This document shows, in pieces, positions 1 to 8,818 of a DNA stretch of 64,000 nucleotides (position 1 is the first letter of the stretch; every line of letters begins with the position of its first letter). The notes below the pieces were generated by a model. The model saw nothing but the letters and a program-made list of their open reading frames with translations. It was not told the origin of the DNA and did not search any database. A program made the position numbers and the translations under genes. The DNA is from Mesorhizobium loti (lineage in GTDB: Bacteria; Pseudomonadota; Alphaproteobacteria; Rhizobiales; Rhizobiaceae), in contig AP017605.1 of the NCBI GenBank assembly GCA_002356515.1, positions 2,170,001 through 2,234,000 on the forward strand, given 5' to 3'.

Positions 1-2198
1 GCGGTCGCACTGGAATGAGCGTCATTGTTGCAACCGCCTACATGGAGGAAGCCGCCCGATTCGACTGGCTAATCGCAATGGACGGAGGCCGCGTGCTGGC
101 CTCTGGATCGCCGTCGGAGCTGCTTGAGCGGACTGGCGCGCCTGACCTCGACGAGGCCTTTATCGCACTCCTTCCGCAGGAAAGGCGGGACGGCCATCAG
201 CAGGTGGTGATCCCGCCCCGATCCGCGGACACCGGCGACGAAGCTGCCATTGAGGCGGAACATCTCACCATGCGGTTCGGCGATTTCACCGCCGTCGACG
301 ACGTGAGTTTCCGTATCGAGCGGGGCGAGATCTTCGGCTTCCTGGGCTCGAATGGCTGCGGCAAGACGACCACCATGAAGATGCTGACCGGTCTGCTTCA
401 GGCAAGCGAAGGCAAGGCCCGGCTCTTCGGACGCGAGATAGACCCGAACGACATCGAAGTTCGGCGGCGCGTCGGCTACATGTCGCAGGGATTCTCGCTC
501 TATTCCGAGCTGACGGTCCGTCAGAACCTCGAGCTTCATGCCCGGCTCTTCGGCCTGGCTCCAGACGCCATCCCACAAAGGATCGCGGAGATGGCGCAGC
601 GCTTCGATCTCGCCGGCCATTTGGATGCGCTTCCCGATGCCCTGCCGCTCGGAATCCGGCAGCGCCTGTCGCTTGCCGTGGCGATGATCCACTCCCCCGA
701 TATCCTGATCCTCGACGAGCCCACATCCGGTGTGGACCCGGTCGCCCGCGACGGGTTCTGGCAGATCCTCTGCGAGCTATCACGCAAGCAGAACGTCACG
801 ATCTTCGTCTCGACACACTTCATGAACGAGGCGGAACGTTGCGACCGCGTTTCGTTGATGCATGCCGGCAGGGTTCTTGTCACCGACACGCCGGCGATGA
901 TCGTCCAGAATCGCGCGGCGCCGACGCTTGAGGAGGCTTTCATCCGCTATCTCGAGAGCGCGGCCGCCGCGAAGGATACCGCACCGCCGGATGCCGGGAC
1001 TGAACCGGGACACGCCACCGGCGCGCCGGAAGGGTGGACGAAGCATCCGCAGGAAAAGCGTGGCAATCGCTTCTTCGATCCCCGCCGTATGTTCGCCTAT
1101 ACGCGGCGCGAGGCGCTCGAACTCCTGCGCGATCCGATCCGCGCCACGCTCGCCATCGTCGGCACGCTCATCCTGATGCTCGTCGTGGGTTACGGCATCA
1201 ACATGGACGTGGAGAATATGACGTTCGCCGTCCTCGATCACGACGATACGGCAATCAGCCGCGACTACGTGCAGCAAATCGCCGGCTCGCGATACTTCAC
1301 CGAAAAGGCGCCTATACCGGACTACGCCGATCTTGACCGGCGCATGGAAGACGGCGAACTCAGCCTGGCGATCGAGATTCCGCCCGGCTTCGGTCGCGAC
1401 CTGGCGCGCGGCCGTAACGTCACCATCGGCGCGTGGATCGACGGCGCCATGCCGACGCGTGCCGAGACCGTGCGCGGTTACGTCCAAGGCATGCACGCAG
1501 GCTGGCTTGCCCAGAAGGCACGCGAGATCTATGGCGACGCGGCCACGGTCGGTGATTTTCAGCTGGCGATCCGCTATCGCTACAACCCCGATGTCCGGAG
1601 CCTCGATGCTATTGTTCCGGCAGTGATCCCGATGCTTCTCTTGTTAATACCGTCGATGCTGGCCGTGCTGAGCGTCGTGCGCGAAAAGGAACTCGGCTCG
1701 ATCATCAATTTCTACGTCACGCCGGTCACGAGGTTCGAGTTCCTGCTCGGCAAGCAGATACCCTATGTCGTGCTCGCGATGCTGAACTTCCTGCTGCTGA
1801 CAGCCTTTGCCATCTTCATCTTTGACGTCCCATTCACCGGCAGTTTTCCAACCTTCGCCGCCGCCGCGTTTCTCTATGTCATCGTCACGACGGGGATGGG
1901 GCTGCTGCTCTCGACTTTCATGAGCAGCCAGATCGCGGCGATCTTCGGAACCGCGCTGATCACGATGATTCCGGCCTCGCAATATTCGGGCATGATCGAT
2001 CCCGTCTCGTCGCTCCAGGGCGTGGGTGCCTTCATTGGCCAGATTTATCCGATGACCTATTTTGTCATCATCTCGCGTGGCGCCTTCTCAAAGGCACTCG
2101 GCTTTGACGACCTTTCCAGCGCGTTTTTGCCACTCGTCATCGCCATTCCCGTGTTGCTCGGCCTCGGAGCGGCACTTCTCAGAAAACAGGCCCGCTGA
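1..2198 (+). CDS. rbbA: RbbA-type ABC transporter, ATPase-permease fusion (5' end outside window)
   Basis: The reading frame is already open at the window edge and reads in as the end of a first ABC ATPase domain, so the first ATG at 15 is internal and the gene is 5'-truncated by the window. Counting from that Met, the tail of ABC domain 1 is followed by a full second ATPase: Walker [11 protein letters not shown] near residue 111, signature LGIRQRLS near 212, Walker [11 protein letters not shown] near 231 and H-loop [12 protein letters not shown] near 265. From about residue 360 comes an ABC-2 permease half with an N-terminal membrane segment, a periplasmic loop and about five C-terminal helices. 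Two ATPases plus a permease in one chain is the RbbA/YhiH arrangement; in E. coli the name reflects ribosome association, while the permease points to export. The YhhJ-like gene begins 3 bases after the stop, and an HlyD-type partner would be expected upstream. Confidence 0.9.
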   Translation, partial: GRTGMSVIVATAYMEEAARFDWLIAMDGGRVLASGSPSELLERTGAPDLDEAFIALLPQERRDGHQQVVIPPRSADTGDEAAIEAEHLTMRFGDFTAVDDVSFRIERGEIFGFLGSNGCGKTTTMKMLTGLLQASEGKARLFGREIDPNDIEVRRRVGYMSQGFSLYSELTVRQNLELHARLFGLAPDAIPQRIAEMAQRFDLAGHLDALPDALPLGIRQRLSLAVAMIHSPDILILDEPTSGVDPVARDGFWQILCELSRKQNVTIFVSTHFMNEAERCDRVSLMHAGRVLVTDTPAMIVQNRAAPTLEEAFIRYLESAAAAKDTAPPDAGTEPGHATGAPEGWTKHPQEKRGNRFFDPRRMFAYTRREALELLRDPIRATLAIVGTLILMLVVGYGINMDVENMTFAVLDHDDTAISRDYVQQIAGSRYFTEKAPIPDYADLDRRMEDGELSLAIEIPPGFGRDLARGRNVTIGAWIDGAMPTRAETVRGYVQGMHAGWLAQKAREIYGDAATVGDFQLAIRYRYNPDVRSLDAIVPAVIPMLLLLIPSMLAVLSVVREKELGSIINFYVTPVTRFEFLLGKQIPYVVLAMLNFLLLTAFAIFIFDVPFTGSFPTFAAAAFLYVIVTTGMGLLLSTFMSSQIAAIFGTALITMIPASQYSGMIDPVSSLQGVGAFIGQIYPMTYFVIISRGAFSKALGFDDLSSAFLPLVIAIPVLLGLGAALLRKQAR

Positions 2199-2200
2199 AA

Positions 2201-3313
2201 ATGCGTTTCGCCAACATGTTCCAGCTCGGCATCAAGGAACTGCGCGGTCTTGCGCGGGATCCGATGCTGCTCGTGCTGATCGCCTATGCTTTCACCTTGG
2301 CGATCTACACAGCGTCCAAGGCGATGCCGGAAACCCTCAATCGCGCGCCGATCGCGATCGTCGACGAGGATCAGTCGCCGCTGTCCTCGCGCATAGTAAC
2401 CGCGTTCTACCCTCCCTTTTTCACGGCGCCCCGGCTCATCTCCCAGCCCGAAATGGACAGGCGCATGGATTCCGGCATGGACACATTCGCGCTCGATGTC
2501 CCTCCGAACTTCCAGCGCGATCTCCTGGCCGGCAGATCGCCCACGATCCAGCTCAATATCGATGCGACCCGCATGTCGCAGGCCTTCACCGGCGGGGGAT
2601 ATGTCCAGTCGATCGTATCGGGGGAAGTGAGTGAATTTCTGGATCGCCATCGCACCGAAACCGTGCTGCCTGTCAATCTTGACTTGCGCGCGCGTTTCAA
2701 TCCCGAACTCAACAAGGGATGGTTTGGCGCCATCACCGATGTGATTTCCTCGATCACCATGCTCTCGATCATCCTGACCGGCGCGGCACTCATCCGCGAG
2801 CGCGAGCATGGAACGATCGAACACCTGCTGGTCATGCCGGTAAAGCCGTTCGAAATCATGATGAGCAAGGTCTGGTCGATGGGTCTCGTCGTGCTGGTGG
2901 CTTCCGGCCTGTCGCTGGTCCTAGTCGTGCAGGGCCTGCTCTCCGTACCCACGCACGGATCCGCGCTGCTGTTCATGACCGGAGCCGCCCTGGACATATT
3001 CGCCATGACCTGTCTGGGGATCTTCCTTGCGACCATCGCGGGCTCGATGCCGCAATTCGGTTTGCTGCTGATGATGGTGCTTCTGCCGCTTCAGTTGCTG
3101 TCCGGCGGCGTCACGCCGCGTGAGAGCATGCCTGAGATCATCCAGGCCATCATGTTCGCCGCGCCCAATACACACTTTGTCATACTGGCCCAGGCCGTCC
3201 TGTTCCGCGGCGCTGGCCTGAGCGTCGTCTGGCCGCAGCTTGCGGCGTTACTGGCCATTGGCACTGGGTTATTTGCCTTTTCGCTTCGCCGCTTTCGCCA
3301 ATTCCTGAGATAG
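2201..3313 (+). CDS. ABC-2 type transporter permease, YhhJ-like
   Basis: This is a 370-residue inner-membrane protein of the ABC-2 permease family and the usual partner of RbbA. It has one N-terminal membrane segment (about residues 20-40), a large periplasmic region with the family pattern of a lipoprotein-release-like fold (VDEDQSPLSSRI, then a gap to QLNIDATRMSQAF), and five C-terminal helices starting near residue 180. The conserved REREHGTIEHLLVMPV cytoplasmic turn lies near residue 200. Its ATG follows the rbbA stop by two bases, so the two are almost certainly translationally coupled and work as one exporter. The substrate is unknown; in enterobacteria such clusters are tied to drug or stress export. 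Confidence 0.88.
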   Translation: MRFANMFQLGIKELRGLARDPMLLVLIAYAFTLAIYTASKAMPETLNRAPIAIVDEDQSPLSSRIVTAFYPPFFTAPRLISQPEMDRRMDSGMDTFALDVPPNFQRDLLAGRSPTIQLNIDATRMSQAFTGGGYVQSIVSGEVSEFLDRHRTETVLPVNLDLRARFNPELNKGWFGAITDVISSITMLSIILTGAALIREREHGTIEHLLVMPVKPFEIMMSKVWSMGLVVLVASGLSLVLVVQGLLSVPTHGSALLFMTGAALDIFAMTCLGIFLATIAGSMPQFGLLLMMVLLPLQLLSGGVTPRESMPEIIQAIMFAAPNTHFVILAQAVLFRGAGLSVVWPQLAALLAIGTGLFAFSLRRFRQFLR

Positions 3314-3359
3314 GCTCGAAGCAGCCAAGGTTTCGTTCCATAATCAGCGCCCAGCCACG

Positions 3360-3873
3360 TTTGCGGTATGAGCATTGTACGGAAAGCCATGAGAAACAGG
3401 CCGAAGCCGGCAACCCACAATGTGCCTGCAAGGCTCGTTGAAACTGGGCCGTAGGTGGGCAGAAATTCGACCAAGAGGTGCGACAGGCAGCAAATTGTCA
3501 TCGCTGCGAACGCACCTGCCGCCCGAACCGAGGTCTCGAAGGCGCGGCGGCGGCTGTGCTTGCGGATCATGCTCGCCATGATGGCGAGAGCCATCGTGCC
3601 GATGGCGCCGATCGTCCAGGCATGAACGGCAGCCGCCTGCCCCAGCCTTGCAGGCGCGAAAATGTGGATCGCCAGAAGCCCGAAATCGACGGTGATCCAG
3701 CCGTACCCAATAAGAAGAGCGAAAACTGACGACGACGCCACCATTCGCCACCCTTTCCACTGGGCGACTCGCATCACCGGACTGCAGGCGGCAAGAGCGC
3801 AGGCAAGGCCGGTGAGTTGTACCCTGCGGCGCAACAACCCACGAACCACCTGCGCCTGCGGACCACTCGACAC
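3360..3873 (-). pseudogene. nnrS: NnrS family remnant (C-terminal half only)
   Basis: Read on the minus strand, about 170 residues resemble the C-terminal half of NnrS, the haem- and copper-containing multi-span membrane protein linked to nitric oxide and denitrification stress. Landmarks are RVAQWKGWRM, GYGWITVDFGLL, HAWTIGAIGTMALAIM and LWVAGFGLFLMAFRTMLIP. The family is about 400 residues long; nothing resembling its N-terminal half is visible upstream of 3873, and after about 3360 the frame simply runs antisense into the permease gene. I read it as an N-terminally deleted remnant that collided with the 3' end of the exporter operon. It may still express a membrane fragment, but a functional NnrS is unlikely. 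Its neighbours (cytochrome c, FixK-like regulator) suit a former low-oxygen/NO gene set. Confidence 0.65.
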
Positions 3874-3963
3874 ATGTATTCTTTCGGATTTCGATCGAGA
3901 ACGTGTCAGGTCGCGAAGCGAAAGAGCATACTATCTAGCTGTCGCGGCACACTGGCCGTGCTT

Positions 3964-4800
3964 TCATCGCGCCATCAAGACCGGCAGCGATTGATCCTGA
4001 AGCATTGACTTGGTGGCGCCGCCGAAAATCCGCTCGCGCAACCGGGAATGGCCGTAAGCGCCCATCACCATCAGCTCGGCACTGCTGTCGACCGCGTGCT
4101 GGCGAAGAACATCGGCGACGGCATGGTTCGCACTCGGCAGGCGGTCGACTGTTACCTTCACGCCATGCCGGGCGAGGTAGGCTGCGGCATCAGCTCCGGG
4201 TTCCTGACCGTGGTGGTATTCGTCCTCCACCGGATCGACCATGACGAGACGCACTTCGTCGGCGCCTGTTAACATATCGAGTGATTCACGGACGGCGCGC
4301 GATGACTCAAGACGAGCATCCCACGCGACCATTACCCGCTTCGGCTTCAGTGTCGGCCGAACTCCCGGGGGAACGATCAGCAGCGGCTTCCCGGAAGAAA
4401 ACAAGGCGCCCTCGATCACCTTGCCTTTCAGCGTCTCGTCAGCGAGCAACTCCGGCCCGATCACCGTAATGTCGGCGTAACGTGCACGGCGACCAATTCT
4501 TTCGTCAGCCCAGCCAATTTCAGGATATTCGCTGGAGACATCGGCCGAAAGCGCCCTGCCGGCGAGAAAAGCCGACACGTCAGTCACTCGCTTCTTCAAG
4601 AGCCTCTCATCGGCCTGCCGCTCCTTCAGCCAGTCCTCCGAAACGATTGCCGCATACTCTCCGACTGGCGGCGGCGCGGCGATGGCCACAGCAAGAACGG
4701 CAAGATGGGCACCAATTTCGTCGCAAAGGTCGGCAGCGAGGTTGAGATCGCCGTCGCTCATATGCGGCCCCGTAACCGTAAGGATCGTCCTGAAAGCCAT
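3964..4800 (-). CDS. Universal stress protein, tandem UspA type
   Basis: This 278-residue cytoplasmic protein has two UspA-like halves. The second half carries the nucleotide-binding signature G-x2-G-x9-G-(S/T) as GAYGHSRLRERIFGGAT near the C-terminus. The first half opens with FRTILTVTG and ends with GKPLLIVPPG. The frame is open 26 codons further upstream, but the ATG at 4800 is chosen because CAGGAG sits 7 bases before it and the protein then begins exactly with the Usp fold. The gene diverges from the cytochrome c gene, and the FNR/FixK box at 4898-4911 lies between them. Universal stress proteins under FNR/FixK control are common in rhizobia, so low-oxygen induction is a reasonable inference. 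Confidence 0.88.
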   Translation of the reverse strand: MAFRTILTVTGPHMSDGDLNLAADLCDEIGAHLAVLAVAIAAPPPVGEYAAIVSEDWLKERQADERLLKKRVTDVSAFLAGRALSADVSSEYPEIGWADERIGRRARYADITVIGPELLADETLKGKVIEGALFSSGKPLLIVPPGVRPTLKPKRVMVAWDARLESSRAVRESLDMLTGADEVRLVMVDPVEDEYHHGQEPGADAAAYLARHGVKVTVDRLPSANHAVADVLRQHAVDSSAELMVMGAYGHSRLRERIFGGATKSMLQDQSLPVLMAR

Positions 4801-4897
4801 GGCAGTAGCTCCTGATCTCGGCCAAATTCCACGTCGACGATAGCCAGACCGTTCGGCGTGCTCATTGCGCTGAATCAAAGACTATGCGGACGCCCAA

Positions 4898-4911
4898 TTG
4901 ATCCGGATCAA
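4898..4911. promoter_or_regulatory. Perfect FNR/FixK box between divergent genes
   Basis: The sequence TTGATCCGGATCAA is an exact, fully symmetric match to the FNR/FixK consensus TTGAT-N4-ATCAA. It lies 98 bases upstream of the Usp start and 54 bases upstream of the cytochrome c start, so one site could serve both divergent promoters. A FixK-like protein is encoded about 650 bases downstream. Confidence 0.85.
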
Positions 4912-4964
4912 TGTGTCTGCGAATAGACTCGGTAGGCTCAGCCGATCAATCGGCGGATGCGCAC

Positions 4965-5363
4965 ATGAGATTTCTGATCGCAGCAGCTATCGCGGCCATG
5001 GCCTGCGAAGCGTCCAGAGCGCAGGAAATGAGCTACGGCCAGGCAGAATATCTGAACTCCTGCGCCGTTTGTCACGGCATGGATGGCAAGGGCGACGGTC
5101 CGTTGCGCGACCTGCTGGTCAAACGACCGGCCGACCTGACCCATCTTTCCCAACGCAATGGCGGGACCTTTCCCTATTCGAGGGTCTTCGCAACGATCGA
5201 CGGTCGCTATGCCGTGTCAAGCCATGGCAACCGCGAGATGCCTGTCTGGGGTCGTGAATTCCTTGAGGACGATGCGAAAACCTACGGCCCTAGCGGCGGC
5301 GAGGTTGTGACCACGGAACGCATCCACAACCTTGCGGGTTACGTCGCGACGCTGCAGCATTAG
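4965..5363 (+). CDS. Exported class I cytochrome c
   Basis: The product is 132 residues with an N-terminal hydrophobic signal (MRFLIAAAIAAMACEASRAQ, probable cleavage after SRA), so the mature protein is periplasmic. The haem attachment motif CAVCH follows near residue 34, in the class I context SCAVCHGMDGKGDGP. The likely axial Met is in EMPVWG near residue 91. The ATG at 4965 is preferred over an upstream in-frame ATG at 4911, which would put 18 polar residues before the signal and overlap the FNR/FixK box. It is a small single-haem electron carrier. Its position directly after the box suggests a role in microaerobic respiration; the redox partner is not visible in this window. Confidence 0.85.
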   Translation: MRFLIAAAIAAMACEASRAQEMSYGQAEYLNSCAVCHGMDGKGDGPLRDLLVKRPADLTHLSQRNGGTFPYSRVFATIDGRYAVSSHGNREMPVWGREFLEDDAKTYGPSGGEVVTTERIHNLAGYVATLQH

Positions 5364-5561
5364 ATTTAGGCAGTGCAAGATCGCCAAAATGCCCTGATGA
5401 GCGATGGATTGTGCACGTTCGAGGCATGCACCGACCATTATCAACATACTCCACTGCCGCCTCGACCAAGCGCTAGGTAGTTTGCCGTAGGGATATAACC
5501 GAATTTCGCCCCCTGCGGATTCGCGCGATTGCTGTGTCACGGAACAACCGGGAAAACAGCC

Positions 5562-6209
5562 ATGCACGCCTACACGAGCTCCAGAATCTCACTGCCGTCG
5601 CATTCTGTGCAACCAAGCCTGCCGGACGCGTTTGACCCAGCACCGCTGCAGCCGGTCAGCTTTTTTCCTGCCGGCGCTGAAATTTATGCTCAGGGCGAGA
5701 AGGCCGGTGCTTTCTACCAGGTCGAATTCGGCGCCGTGCGCATCTACCGCCTGCTTGCCGACGGTCGCCGGCAGATCAGCGCCTTCCACCTCGCCGGCGA
5801 GACCTTCGGCTTCGAAGCCGACTCCACGCATCATTTCTTCGCCGAAGCGATCAACGCCACCGGAGTTCGCGTCTTCCGCCTGGCCACCGGGACGGACATG
5901 TCCCGTCAGTTGCTGCCGTTGGCGCTCAAGGGCCTGACGCGCGCGCAGGAACACCTCCTGGTCCTCGGTCGACAGAGCGCCATCGAACGTGTCGCCGCCT
6001 TCCTGGTCGACATGGCCGAGCGCCAAGGCGGCTTGCGGCAGATGGAACTGCCGATGTCGCGCATGGATATCGGCGACTATCTCGGGCTCACTATCGAGAC
6101 CGTGTCGCGGGTCTTCACCCGGCTGAAGGACAAGGGCGTCATCCGCCTGCTCAACCTGCGCAGCATCGAAATCGTCAAACAGGATGTGTTGCAGACCATG
6201 GGCGAATGA
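5562..6209 (+). CDS. FixK-like CRP/FNR family transcription regulator
   Basis: This 215-residue regulator has a cyclic-nucleotide-binding fold (about residues 30-140: AEIYAQGEKAGAFYQVEFGAVRIYR, FHLAGETFGFEAD) and a C-terminal winged helix (SRMDIGDYLGLTIETVSRVFTRL, written here as two parts: SRMDIGDYLGL and TIETVSRVFTRL). The recognition helix E-x2-SR is the type that reads TTGAT half sites. It lacks the N-terminal cysteine cluster of oxygen-sensing FNR, which is the FixK pattern. In rhizobia FixK is usually made under FixLJ control and switches on microaerobic respiration genes. ATG 5562 is preferred over the frame's earlier start at 5529 because the fold begins later. The box at 4898-4911 is its most obvious candidate target. 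Confidence 0.85.
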   Translation: MHAYTSSRISLPSHSVQPSLPDAFDPAPLQPVSFFPAGAEIYAQGEKAGAFYQVEFGAVRIYRLLADGRRQISAFHLAGETFGFEADSTHHFFAEAINATGVRVFRLATGTDMSRQLLPLALKGLTRAQEHLLVLGRQSAIERVAAFLVDMAERQGGLRQMELPMSRMDIGDYLGLTIETVSRVFTRLKDKGVIRLLNLRSIEIVKQDVLQTMGE

Positions 6210-6320
6210 GGGTGCCTGCCAGCTCAAGAAGACGACAATGACGCCGCAGAACCGGCCTCAGTTCAAGGGCCAGATGACGACGGAAACACACTTACCACCC
6301 ATACCGGCTTTCGTTTCCAA

Positions 6321-6704
6321 GTGCGCCGCGCTCGCCCTGAAGATGAGCCAACGCTGGCCGAGTTCTTCACCCATGTAACGCCTGACAACCTGCACTTTGG
6401 CTTTCTCGGCGGAGTGAAGGAAATTTCGCACGAGCGGTTGCTGGCGATGACGCGTTGCGACGACGCTCATATCCATAATTTTCTGGCCTTCTCGACCAAC
6501 GGGATGCTGATCGCCATTGCGACGCTGGCAAGCGATCGAGCCGACCGAACCGGCGAGGTTGCGATCTGCATTCGCGCGGATCGCAAGCATCTGGGCGTTG
6601 GCTGGGAGCTGCTCGCTTATATCGCGAAATATGCCGAAGAACTTGGCCTAGAGGTCGCTCACTTCTCTATTCCGCAGATGCGTCGAAGAATAATTGTGGC
6701 GTGA
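6321..6704 (+). pseudogene. GNAT acetyltransferase domain, probably truncated
   Basis: This is a 127-residue reading frame with a GNAT start (RRARPEDEPTLAEFFTHVTPDNLHFGF) seen as RRARPEDEPTL plus AEFFTHVTPDNL, and the acetyl-CoA-binding region as RADRKHLGVGWELLAYIAKYA. The usual R/Q-x2-G-x-G/A loop is present as HLGVGW. The last strand and helix of the fold are missing: after EELGLEV the frame ends in an unrelated basic tail. The only start near the domain is a GTG at 6321 with no Shine-Dalgarno sequence, and domain-like residues continue upstream of it. Such domains often form the tail of Pat-type acetyl-CoA-synthetase-like proteins. I take it to be a decayed fragment; a functional short enzyme is less likely. 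Confidence 0.5.
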
Positions 6705-6832
6705 AGCAGCCGTGATTTGCCGCCTCATTAGATGGGCATTTTGGTGGGTCGTTCCGTGTGGTTCCGCTATCGACCTCGTCCAGTCCAATTTCACTGGCCT
6801 ATACGCGCCCTAGAGAAGTCCTGAACTTAAGG

Positions 6833-7132
6833 TCAGAGACTGCGCCCAGAGACAGACAGTTTTTGATCAGCCCCGGCCAGTGGCGAAAAATCGGATCTGG
6901 CCAGCACCCCGGCTATCCTGGCAAAGCTGACAAATGCCTGTCGCGCCTCTTCGGTTGTCATCTGCTCGGCGATTGCGGCGTTGCAGCTCCTCACCGCGCA
7001 GTTGTATACCGGCCCCCGACGGGCCTTCGGCCATTGATTCAAGTATACGAGCGCCTCCCGCACCGATCCGATGTCGTGTCTCACGTCACCGGTCTTAACC
7101 TGCACGGGGGCAAGGAAAGCCAGACTGGTCAT
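6833..7132 (-). CDS. DUF982 family protein (copy 1)
   Basis: This 99-residue protein belongs to the rhizobial DUF982 family. The family pattern is visible as ALVYLNQWPKARRGPVYNCAV, split as ALVYLNQWPK and RRGPVYNCAV, then SCNAAI and ARQAFVSFARIAGVL. A good ribosome-binding site (GGGAG, 7 bases before the ATG) supports the start. Function is unknown; these proteins are small, soluble and often multi-copy on rhizobial replicons. It is the last gene of a minus-strand run with two hsp20 genes, separated from them by a strong hairpin. Three more copies lie within 6.5 kb, flanking groESL. Confidence 0.8.
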   Translation of the reverse strand: MTSLAFLAPVQVKTGDVRHDIGSVREALVYLNQWPKARRGPVYNCAVRSCNAAIAEQMTTEEARQAFVSFARIAGVLARSDFSPLAGADQKLSVSGRSL

Positions 7133-7230
7133 TTGCTAACTCCCTGGGGTTGCAAGGTTGATTCAGCATCCCATGACGGCTCTTTCATTTGAGGCTGTTG
7201 GACGTCATTTGACCATCCTCGCTATCTGCG

Positions 7231-7260
7231 AAGGCCGGGGCTTCATCGAGCCCCGGCCTT
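7231..7260. terminator. Perfect 11-bp stem-loop downstream of hsp20
   Basis: AAGGCCGGGGC and its exact reverse complement are separated by 8 bases, 13 bases beyond the hsp20 stop codon on the minus strand. There is no long T run on either side, so it may act as a weak terminator or an mRNA-end stabiliser for the hsp20 operon. Confidence 0.6.
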
Positions 7261-7272
7261 GCTTCGCGACCG

Positions 7273-7782
7273 TCATTTGTTGCCGTTGATTGCAATGCGC
7301 TTGGCATTTGCCTGCGCCTTTTTGGACTTGGGCAATGTCACGGTGAGCACACCGTTCTTGAACGTCGCCGCCACCTTGTCGTCTTCAACCTCACGACCGA
7401 GACTGAAGCGCCGCTCAAAACGCCCATAATAGCGTTCGCTGAACTGGCGGTCCTTGTCCTCGGTCTCAGCCTTCTTCTCGCCGCGAAGTGTCAGAACACC
7501 ATCATCCAGCATGACCTCGACGTCGTTTTCATCGAGGCCAGGGATTTCGGCCGTCACCCGGATTTCCTGATCGGTTTCCGAGAACTCCACGCTTGGCCAA
7601 GTGCCGTTGAGAGGGGCCATGCGGCCCAGCGCCGAAGGCGTGTCAAAACCGCGGAACACCTCGTCGAATAGCCGGTTGACATTGCGGTGCAACGACAGGA
7701 ACGGATCCATGTCGTCACCGCGATAAAGGCTCGGTGCCTGGCTGCTGCCACGGCTCCAGGGAAGCAAGTCACGTACGCTCAT
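7273..7782 (-). CDS. Small heat-shock protein Hsp20 (class with conserved MSVRDLLPW start)
   Basis: The product is a 169-residue alpha-crystallin-domain chaperone that binds unfolding proteins in the cytoplasm. The N-terminus is MSVRDLLPWSRG. The crystallin domain runs from about residue 60 (WPSVEFSETDQEIRVTAEIPG) to residue 155, with the conserved A-x3-NGVL-x-V signature as ATFKNGVLTVTLPK. The start at 7782 is fixed by AAGGAGAAGG 6 bases upstream; the frame stays open further up, but only through the intergenic region. It lies 79 bases downstream of the other hsp20 gene, and the two probably form an operon controlled from the ROSE-like leader. Confidence 0.92.
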   Translation of the reverse strand: MSVRDLLPWSRGSSQAPSLYRGDDMDPFLSLHRNVNRLFDEVFRGFDTPSALGRMAPLNGTWPSVEFSETDQEIRVTAEIPGLDENDVEVMLDDGVLTLRGEKKAETEDKDRQFSERYYGRFERRFSLGREVEDDKVAATFKNGVLTVTLPKSKKAQANAKRIAINGNK

Positions 7783-7861
7783 TTGATCCTTCTCCTTTCC
7801 GTGTTGGGTCGCACCCGGACCCCACCCACGACAGGACGGGGTGCGGGCCGACCGCCAAAGA

Positions 7862-8329
7862 TCAGGCCGCTGCGCTTTCAATGCGCTTGGACGCCGCCTT
7901 CTTGTCGGTCTCGACATTGATCGCGATGCGGCGCGGCTTCATCTCCTCGGGAATTTCTTTCTTGAGGTCGATAGTCAGCAGACCGTTTTCGAGCTTTGCC
8001 CCGACAATGGTCACATGATCGGCTAGTTCGAAGCGGCGCGCGAACGACCTCAACGCCAGGCCATGATGGAGGTACTGAACCTCGTCGTTCTCTGTCTTGG
8101 CGCCCTCGATCACGAGCATATTTGGCTCCTGCGTGATCGTAAGCTCATCTTCCCCGAAACCGGCGACCGCGAGGACAATGCGGTAGGTGTCTTCGCCGAG
8201 CTTGGCGATATCATAGGGCGGCCAGTTGTCCGCGTTCTGTGGCGGGCTGGCGTTTTCGAGCAGGTTGAAGATGCGGTCAAAGCCGATGCTCGACCGATAG
8301 AAGGGGGAAAAGTCCAGGTTCGTTCTCAT
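7862..8329 (-). CDS. Small heat-shock protein Hsp20, IbpA-like
   Basis: This 155-residue IbpA-type small heat-shock protein starts MRTNLDFSPFYRSSIGFDRIF, the class A rhizobial pattern (RTNLDFSPF, SSIGFDRIF), followed by NWPPYDIAKLGEDTYRI and a crystallin core ending ENGLLTIDLKKEIPEE. It co-aggregates with unfolding proteins for later refolding by the DnaK/ClpB systems. The ATG at 8329 has AAGGAGGA 6 bases before it. It differs clearly from the neighbouring Hsp20, so the pair is an old divergence, not a recent duplication. The region just upstream has the layout of a ROSE RNA thermometer. Confidence 0.93.
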   Translation of the reverse strand: MRTNLDFSPFYRSSIGFDRIFNLLENASPPQNADNWPPYDIAKLGEDTYRIVLAVAGFGEDELTITQEPNMLVIEGAKTENDEVQYLHHGLALRSFARRFELADHVTIVGAKLENGLLTIDLKKEIPEEMKPRRIAINVETDKKAASKRIESAAA

Positions 8330-8412
8330 AACTACATCCTCCTTGGAGCAACATAGGTACGAGGGAACGCCAAGAAGCATGGCGCTCCCTGACACATCGG
8401 CCCCTTGTGCGG
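8330..8412 (-). promoter_or_regulatory. ROSE-like RNA thermometer in the hsp20 5' leader
   Basis: On the minus strand the leader just before the hsp20 start holds a hairpin, GGGAGCGCC paired with GGCGTTCCC, and then TTGCTCC followed two bases later by AAGGAGGAT, which contains the Shine-Dalgarno sequence. ROSE elements of rhizobial small heat-shock genes end in just this way: a U(U/C)GCU anti-Shine-Dalgarno strand pairs imperfectly with AGGA and opens with heat. The upstream boundary is a guess. Confidence 0.6.
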
Positions 8413-8560
8413 CGACCGACGAGGAATGAGTTGGGAATTGACTTCCGCTGCGTCAAGAGGGACCGCCAAGGCAGTTTCGCGACCGCCTTCGAAATGGCTG
8501 GTGGCAAGCGCTCCATCGAATACCCATCTGCTTCGCAGGTATTTCGAACGGAGGAAAAGG

Positions 8561-8818
8561 ATGCCCATGACACGCCAAGAGGTTGTCTCGGTCCTCGGAC
8601 CCGTGGACAACGCGACGATTGCGGAAATCATCGCGTCCGGTGCCTCGCTTGAGGAGTTGAGAGAGGCATGGGCCTGGGCCTTCGGTGACGAGGCGTTGAT
8701 GAGTCAGGGACGACCGCTGCCGGGAACAAGGGTGGCAGCGCTGATCGACCTGATCGACCCCGACGACGAAGCCGACCTGGTGGATCCGGCCCAAGGGGAC
8801 CCGGGCGCCGGCCATTGA
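8561..8818 (+). CDS. Small acidic conserved-looking protein of unknown function
   Basis: The product is 85 residues, starting MPMTRQEVVSVLGPVD, with a helical middle (NATIAEIIASGASLEELREAW in parts: IAEIIASGAS, LEELREAWAWAF) and a C-terminus rich in Asp and Pro. The ATG at 8561 follows GGAGGAAAAGG, an excellent ribosome-binding site, which is the main reason to call it a gene. I recognise similar short proteins in rhizobial stress islands but no function. It diverges from the hsp20 operon, so the 230-base gap between them may hold two promoters. No membrane segment or signal peptide is visible. Confidence 0.6.
   Translation: MPMTRQEVVSVLGPVDNATIAEIIASGASLEELREAWAWAFGDEALMSQGRPLPGTRVAALIDLIDPDDEADLVDPAQGDPGAGH

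Noticed and set aside
5562..6209. FixK-like regulator as evidence for a symbiosis island
   Set aside because: FixK-like regulators are also found in non-symbiotic rhizobia; no nod, nif or fixNOQP gene is in the window.
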